DNA from: Desulfovibrionaceae bacterium
GTDB lineage: Bacteria; Desulfobacterota; Desulfovibrionia; Desulfovibrionales; Desulfovibrionaceae
Assembly: GCA_009783115.1 (NCBI GenBank)
Contig: WRHT01000036.1
Span: 1-9,966 of the forward strand
Direction of reading: 5' to 3'
Length of the DNA: 9,966 nt
Shown here: piece after piece, positions 6,952-9,966 of the stretch
Layout of the letters: each line of letters opens with the position of its first letter
How positions within the stretch are numbered: the stretch's first letter is position 1
Notes under the pieces: model-generated
Database searches by the model: none
The model's input: only the letters and a program-made list of their open reading frames with translations
What the model was told of the DNA's origin: nothing
Translations under genes and position numbers: made by a program

Positions 6952-7689
6952 ATGTCGGGACACAATAAATGGAAGAATATCCAGTTTCGTAAGGGCCGCC
7001 AGGATGCCAAGCGCGGGCGGGAATTCACCAAGGCCGCCAAGGAGATCATCATTGCGGCCAAGGGGGGCGGGGATCCGGAGTACAACGCCCGCCTGCGCAG
7101 CGCCATTGCCGCGGCCAAGGCGGTGAATCTGCCCAGGGACCGGATCGAAAGCTCCATCCGCAAGGGCACGGGTGAGGAGGCCGGTGGCGAGCTGTCCGAG
7201 ATCACCTATGAAGGTTACGGACCCGGCGGGGTGGCCATGCTGGTGGAGGTAGCCACGGATAACCGCAACCGCACCGTGGCCGATCTGCGTTTTATTTTCA
7301 ATAAACATGGCGGCGTCTTGGGAGAAAGCGGCAGCGTAAGCTGGATGTTCGAGCGCAAGGGAATTTTCGTCTTTGGCAAGGAACATACTGAGGATCGGCT
7401 GATGGAAGTGGGCTTGGAGCATGGGGCCGAAGACCTTCTGGACCAGGGTGAGGCCTGGGAGGTGCAGTGCGCGGTAACGGACTGGGGGGCCCTGAGCGAC
7501 GCCTTCGAGTCCGCGGGCCTTTCCCCGCAAAGCGCGTCCCTGGCCATGATTCCCAAAAACCAGTTGCCGGTGGACGCTGGAACCGGCAAAAAAAACATGC
7601 GCTTGCTGGAAGCCCTGGAAGACAACGACGACGTGCAAAACGTCTACGCCAATTTTGATCTCCCGGCCGAGGCCTTTGAAGAAGACTGA
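6952..7689 (+). CDS. yebC: YebC/PmpR/TACO1-family protein
   Basis: A 245-residue member of the YebC family, long annotated as a transcriptional regulator and more recently linked to translation, including relief of ribosome stalling at proline-rich sequences (homologous to mitochondrial TACO1). The signature start is present as [21 protein letters not shown] (residues 2-22, compared with the common [21 protein letters not shown]). The middle [16 protein letters not shown] and [14 protein letters not shown] blocks follow at about 59-74 and 85-98, then [19 protein letters not shown]. The full three-domain length is present and no key block is missing. A good ribosome site precedes the start. 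It is sandwiched between rlmE and an rqcH-like gene, which favours a role in translation over local transcription control. Its TGA stop is in the same reading frame as the next gene, five codons before that start. Confidence 0.95.
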   Translation: MSGHNKWKNIQFRKGRQDAKRGREFTKAAKEIIIAAKGGGDPEYNARLRSAIAAAKAVNLPRDRIESSIRKGTGEEAGGELSEITYEGYGPGGVAMLVEVATDNRNRTVADLRFIFNKHGGVLGESGSVSWMFERKGIFVFGKEHTEDRLMEVGLEHGAEDLLDQGEAWEVQCAVTDWGALSDAFESAGLSPQSASLAMIPKNQLPVDAGTGKKNMRLLEALEDNDDVQNVYANFDLPAEAFEED

Positions 7690-7701
7690 TCCGAACTTCC
7701 G

Positions 7702-9384
7702 ATGGATGCCCATGTTTTTCGCCTCATCGCCCTGGAACTGGCGGCTTTTCTGCGCGGGGCGCGGCTGGAGAAGATCCATAGCCCGGCCCCCGGCCTCCTG
7801 GTTTTTGGGGTGTATAATCACGGGCAAAAGCGTCACCTTGTCCTGAGGCATGAGAGAGTGCGCACGCCGGGGCAGGAAGTTTCCACCCCGTTGAAATTCG
7901 GGCATGCCCAGGAGCCCTGCCTCTACTGGAGCGATCTCAAGCTGCCCAATCCGGAGCGGCCTTCCGGGCTGGTCATGCTTCTGCGCAAGTACCTGGCCGG
8001 TTGCCGTTTTGGGACCCTCTGGCCGGACTGGGCGCGGCGGCGGCTTGTCATAGGACTGCGCCTGCCCCCCTCCCGGCGTCTGGCCCTGGGTCCGGCTTTT
8101 CTGACGCTGGATCTGCGTGAAGGGGGCTACCTCGGCTCCGAAGCGCCCCTGGAGGATTCCGCCGTTCTCTGGCCGGATTTCGGGCTGATCCGGCGGGAAC
8201 ACCGGGAGGCCCTGCTCTCGGAGGCTTTCATCCGGACCTTCCCCCTGCTCACTCCCCCACTGCGCCGGACGCTGCTGGCCCTGGACGGCCCCGAGGCCGC
8301 CGCCCTGCTGGCGGATTTGGCCCACGATAGCGGCCGCGGTCGCGGGGTGCTGTATCTGTACTTGCGAGGAGAGATTCCGCATATCTTGTCCGCATGGCCC
8401 TTGCCCGGAGCCTTGCGGGAAGGGCTGCGGGAGGAGGTTGTCTTTTACCGGGAGGAAGCGCGGGAAGGGGAACCTTCGGGGGATTTTCCCTGTCTGGAGG
8501 CGGCGCGGCGTTTTTATGAGCCGAAAGTGCTGGCTTCTTTGAATCTTCAAGGGCGGGCGCTCGCGGCGCGGGAGGAAAAAAAGGCCGTGCGGCGGCTGCG
8601 CAACGCCCTGGACAAGCTGGATCAGGAGGAGAGACGTCTGCGCGCCTTGGCGGCCCTGCGGGAGAAGGCTATCCTGGTACAGGGCCGCCTCTGGCGGCAC
8701 GGCCGGGATGAAAAGCTGGCGGCGTTGACGGTGGCGGCGGAAGAAAACCCCACGGGCCGGGAGCTGGTGCTGGATCTGGATGCCGGACTGACCCTGCGGC
8801 AGAACATGGAGAAGATGTTCAGGCAGGCGGATAAGGGGGCGCGCGGACTGGTTTTTGTGGCCGGGCGGCGGGCGGAACTTGCCGCGAACCTGGAATCTTT
8901 GCGGCAGGGAGAAGATGTTGCCCCGCGGAAAGCGCTTTCCCTGGATAAGGGCGGAAGCGGCCGGAGGACAGGCGGAATCCGGGCAGGCGGGGCCAGAGTG
9001 CTGCGTTTTATCTCTTCAGACGGCTTTACCATGTTGCGCGGGCGTAGCGCCGAAGGCAACCGCGATCTGCTCCGGCTGGCGGGACCGCAGGATATTTGGC
9101 TGCATGTGCGGGGTGGGCCGGGCGCCCATGTGCTGATTCGCCGCGAACATTTGGGGGTGGAGGTCCCGGAGCGCACTCTGCGCGAGGCCGGGGCGCTCGC
9201 GGCCTTGAAAAGCTGGAGGAGCAAGGACAGCCGGGCGGAAATTGTCAGCGCCCTGGCCAGGGATGTGCGGACGCCCAAGGGAGGGGCGCCGGGACTGGCC
9301 CTGGTGGATCGTGAGTGGAGGAGTTTTGTGGTGGATTTGGAAGAAGATTTGGAGGCCAGGCTGGCCTTCCGTCCCAGAGCTTAG
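7702..9384 (+). CDS. RqcH/NEMF-type NFACT-domain protein (FbpA/DUF814 family)
   Basis: A 560-residue protein with the order of bacterial RqcH: NFACT-N (about 1-170), a helical middle with coiled coil near 282-335, a short Gly/Arg-rich linker near 417-432, and a C-terminal NFACT-R/DUF814 domain (about 435-555). The NFACT-R signature is clear: GFTMLRGRSAEGN near 441, DIWLHVRGGPGAH at 464-476 and TPKGGAPG at 524-531. RqcH binds obstructed 50S subunits and adds C-terminal alanine tails to the stalled chain; 'fibronectin-binding' is an older name. The start MDAHVFRLIALEL fits the family, although no Shine-Dalgarno is visible. The Asp-Arg pair that follows the LRK motif in B. subtilis RqcH appears here as Arg-Arg (LRKYLAG at 94-100, ARRRL at 111-115), so tailing activity is uncertain. 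Neighbours rlmE and yebC support a ribosome role. The stop overlaps the dksA stop on the other strand. Confidence 0.85.
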   Translation: MDAHVFRLIALELAAFLRGARLEKIHSPAPGLLVFGVYNHGQKRHLVLRHERVRTPGQEVSTPLKFGHAQEPCLYWSDLKLPNPERPSGLVMLLRKYLAGCRFGTLWPDWARRRLVIGLRLPPSRRLALGPAFLTLDLREGGYLGSEAPLEDSAVLWPDFGLIRREHREALLSEAFIRTFPLLTPPLRRTLLALDGPEAAALLADLAHDSGRGRGVLYLYLRGEIPHILSAWPLPGALREGLREEVVFYREEAREGEPSGDFPCLEAARRFYEPKVLASLNLQGRALAAREEKKAVRRLRNALDKLDQEERRLRALAALREKAILVQGRLWRHGRDEKLAALTVAAEENPTGRELVLDLDAGLTLRQNMEKMFRQADKGARGLVFVAGRRAELAANLESLRQGEDVAPRKALSLDKGGSGRRTGGIRAGGARVLRFISSDGFTMLRGRSAEGNRDLLRLAGPQDIWLHVRGGPGAHVLIRREHLGVEVPERTLREAGALAALKSWRSKDSRAEIVSALARDVRTPKGGAPGLALVDREWRSFVVDLEEDLEARLAFRPRA

Positions 9385-9743
9385 TCTCCGCGGAGCTGCT
9401 CGTCTTCTTCCTGCCTGCTTTTGCAGCCGATACACAGCCTGGTCACCGGTCTGGCCTTGAGGCGGGGCACGCCGATTTCCTCGCCGCATTCCTCGCAGAT
9501 GCCGTAGGTGCCGTCCTCAATGCGCTGTAAGGCGCCTTTGATTTTTTTGATGAGTTTGCGTTCGCGGTCCCGGATGCGCAGGGTGAAGGCCCGGTCGGAT
9601 TCCACAGTAGCCCTGTCCGCGGGATCGGCAAAGGCTTCGTTGCTGTCGGTCATATCTTCTATGGTGGAATCGGACTGCCGCAGGGCCTCCTCCATCATGC
9701 CGTTGAGCATGTTTTTGAAAAAATCGATATCCTTTTGTTCCAT
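9381..9743 (-). CDS. dksA: RNA polymerase-binding transcription factor DksA
   Basis: Binds the secondary channel of RNA polymerase and, with ppGpp, represses rRNA promoters and activates amino-acid promoters under starvation. The 120-residue length fits short DksA forms. A coiled coil runs from about 5 to 75, its tip carrying DPADRA (40-45), so the residues equivalent to E. coli Asp71, Asp74 and Ala76 are all present. A four-cysteine zinc finger follows: Cys83, Cys86, Cys104 and Cys107. Having the intact tip and all four cysteines argues for a true DksA, not a TraR-like or cysteine-less paralog. A GGAGG ribosome site lies 5 bases before the ATG at 9743, and a good sigma-70 promoter lies about 100 bases upstream. 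Its stop codon overlaps that of the convergent rqcH-like gene. Confidence 0.93.
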   Translation of the reverse strand: MEQKDIDFFKNMLNGMMEEALRQSDSTIEDMTDSNEAFADPADRATVESDRAFTLRIRDRERKLIKKIKGALQRIEDGTYGICEECGEEIGVPRLKARPVTRLCIGCKSRQEEDEQLRGD

Positions 9744-9841
9744 AAATCCTCCAGCCTTGGAATAGTAGCCAGCGCGAAATTTACTACGAGAGGCTTCTAA
9801 CTTCCCTCACCCGCTTTGTCCACAGCTTTTATTCCGTGCCC

Positions 9842-9869
9842 ATTATAAGCGACCAGGAAGATTTGGCAA
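9842..9869 (-). promoter_or_regulatory. Sigma-70 promoter of dksA
   Basis: On the minus strand TTGCCA (9864-9869) and a perfect TATAAT (9842-9847) are 16 bases apart. Transcription would begin near 9835, leaving a leader of about 90 bases before the dksA ATG at 9743. The leader (9744-9835) contains a 5-bp inverted repeat, TAGTA at 9763-9767 with TACTA at 9782-9786; this is too weak to name as a regulator. Confidence 0.7.
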
Positions 9870-9931
9870 CTCCTTTTCTGGGCAGGTCCGTAAAATGGCG
9901 CTCAAGGGTCTTCCCTGAAAGCGTCCTGGCC

Positions 9932-9960
9932 TTGACACCCGGAAACTTTTGCCATATAGC
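9932..9960 (+). promoter_or_regulatory. Strong sigma-70-like promoter facing out of the window
   Basis: A perfect TTGACA (9932-9937), an exact 17-base spacer and TATAGC (9955-9960) point to the right, with only six bases left in the window. The near-consensus -35 suggests a highly expressed transcript such as a tRNA or other stable RNA, but the product lies outside. It is divergent from the dksA promoter, about 60 bases away. Confidence 0.6.
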
Positions 9961-9966
9961 CCTGTT

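Noticed and set aside
6859..8700. A 613-codon open frame on the minus strand covering yebC and half of the rqcH-like gene.
   Set aside because: It is antisense to two well-conserved genes, its protein is rich in Gln, Gly, Pro and Arg with no domain, and GC-rich third positions readily produce such shadows.
9384..9966. Searched for tRNA, small RNA, CRISPR or attachment-site structure in the right-hand end and in all gaps.
   Set aside because: No cloverleaf, spaced direct repeats or long inverted repeats were seen; gaps are short (about 220 bases at most) and are explained by promoters and leaders.

Overview
This window reads as a chromosomal housekeeping segment from a GC-rich Gram-negative bacterium, most likely a Desulfovibrio-like member of the Desulfobacterota (former Deltaproteobacteria). 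Evidence for this is the exported proteins with Gram-negative style signal peptides, the short proteobacterial-type psd-pssA pair, a DksA with an intact acidic tip, and the strong ATC/CTG/CGC codon preference of nearly all genes. The lineage assignment is an inference from overall style. No mobile element, CRISPR array, tRNA or rRNA gene is visible.

Layout, left to right. (1) Positions 1-1205, minus strand: a DegP/HtrA periplasmic serine protease whose C-terminal end lies beyond the left edge. Its second half has a codon usage and protein style unlike its first half. (2) 1306-2424, minus: a DUF457/YdjM-type membrane metal-dependent hydrolase. (3) 2531-3956, plus: psd and pssA, the two steps from CDP-diacylglycerol to phosphatidylethanolamine, one base apart. 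(4) 3964-6278, minus: a translationally coupled pair, a CgeB/DUF3880-like glycosyltransferase followed by an exported glycoside hydrolase family 3 enzyme (NagZ-like). (5) 6336-9384, plus: rlmE, yebC and an RqcH/NEMF-type NFACT protein, a compact run of three ribosome-related genes. (6) 9381-9743, minus: dksA, with a clear sigma-70 promoter upstream. A second strong sigma-70-like promoter at the right edge points out of the window.

Functional themes are envelope biogenesis and quality control (HtrA, Psd, PssA, GH3, glycosyltransferase) and translation (RlmE, YebC, RqcH-like), plus the stringent-response cofactor DksA. Genes are tightly packed. Two convergent gene pairs meet with a 7-base gap (pssA/GH3) or with overlapping stop codons (rqcH-like/dksA), leaving no room for intergenic terminators.

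I found no convincing new multi-gene system. The most notable points are the HtrA mosaic (natural recombination or a chimeric assembly), the in-frame TGA junction between yebC and the rqcH-like gene, and the apparent loss in the RqcH-like protein of the conserved Asp of the NFACT-N Asp-Arg pair.
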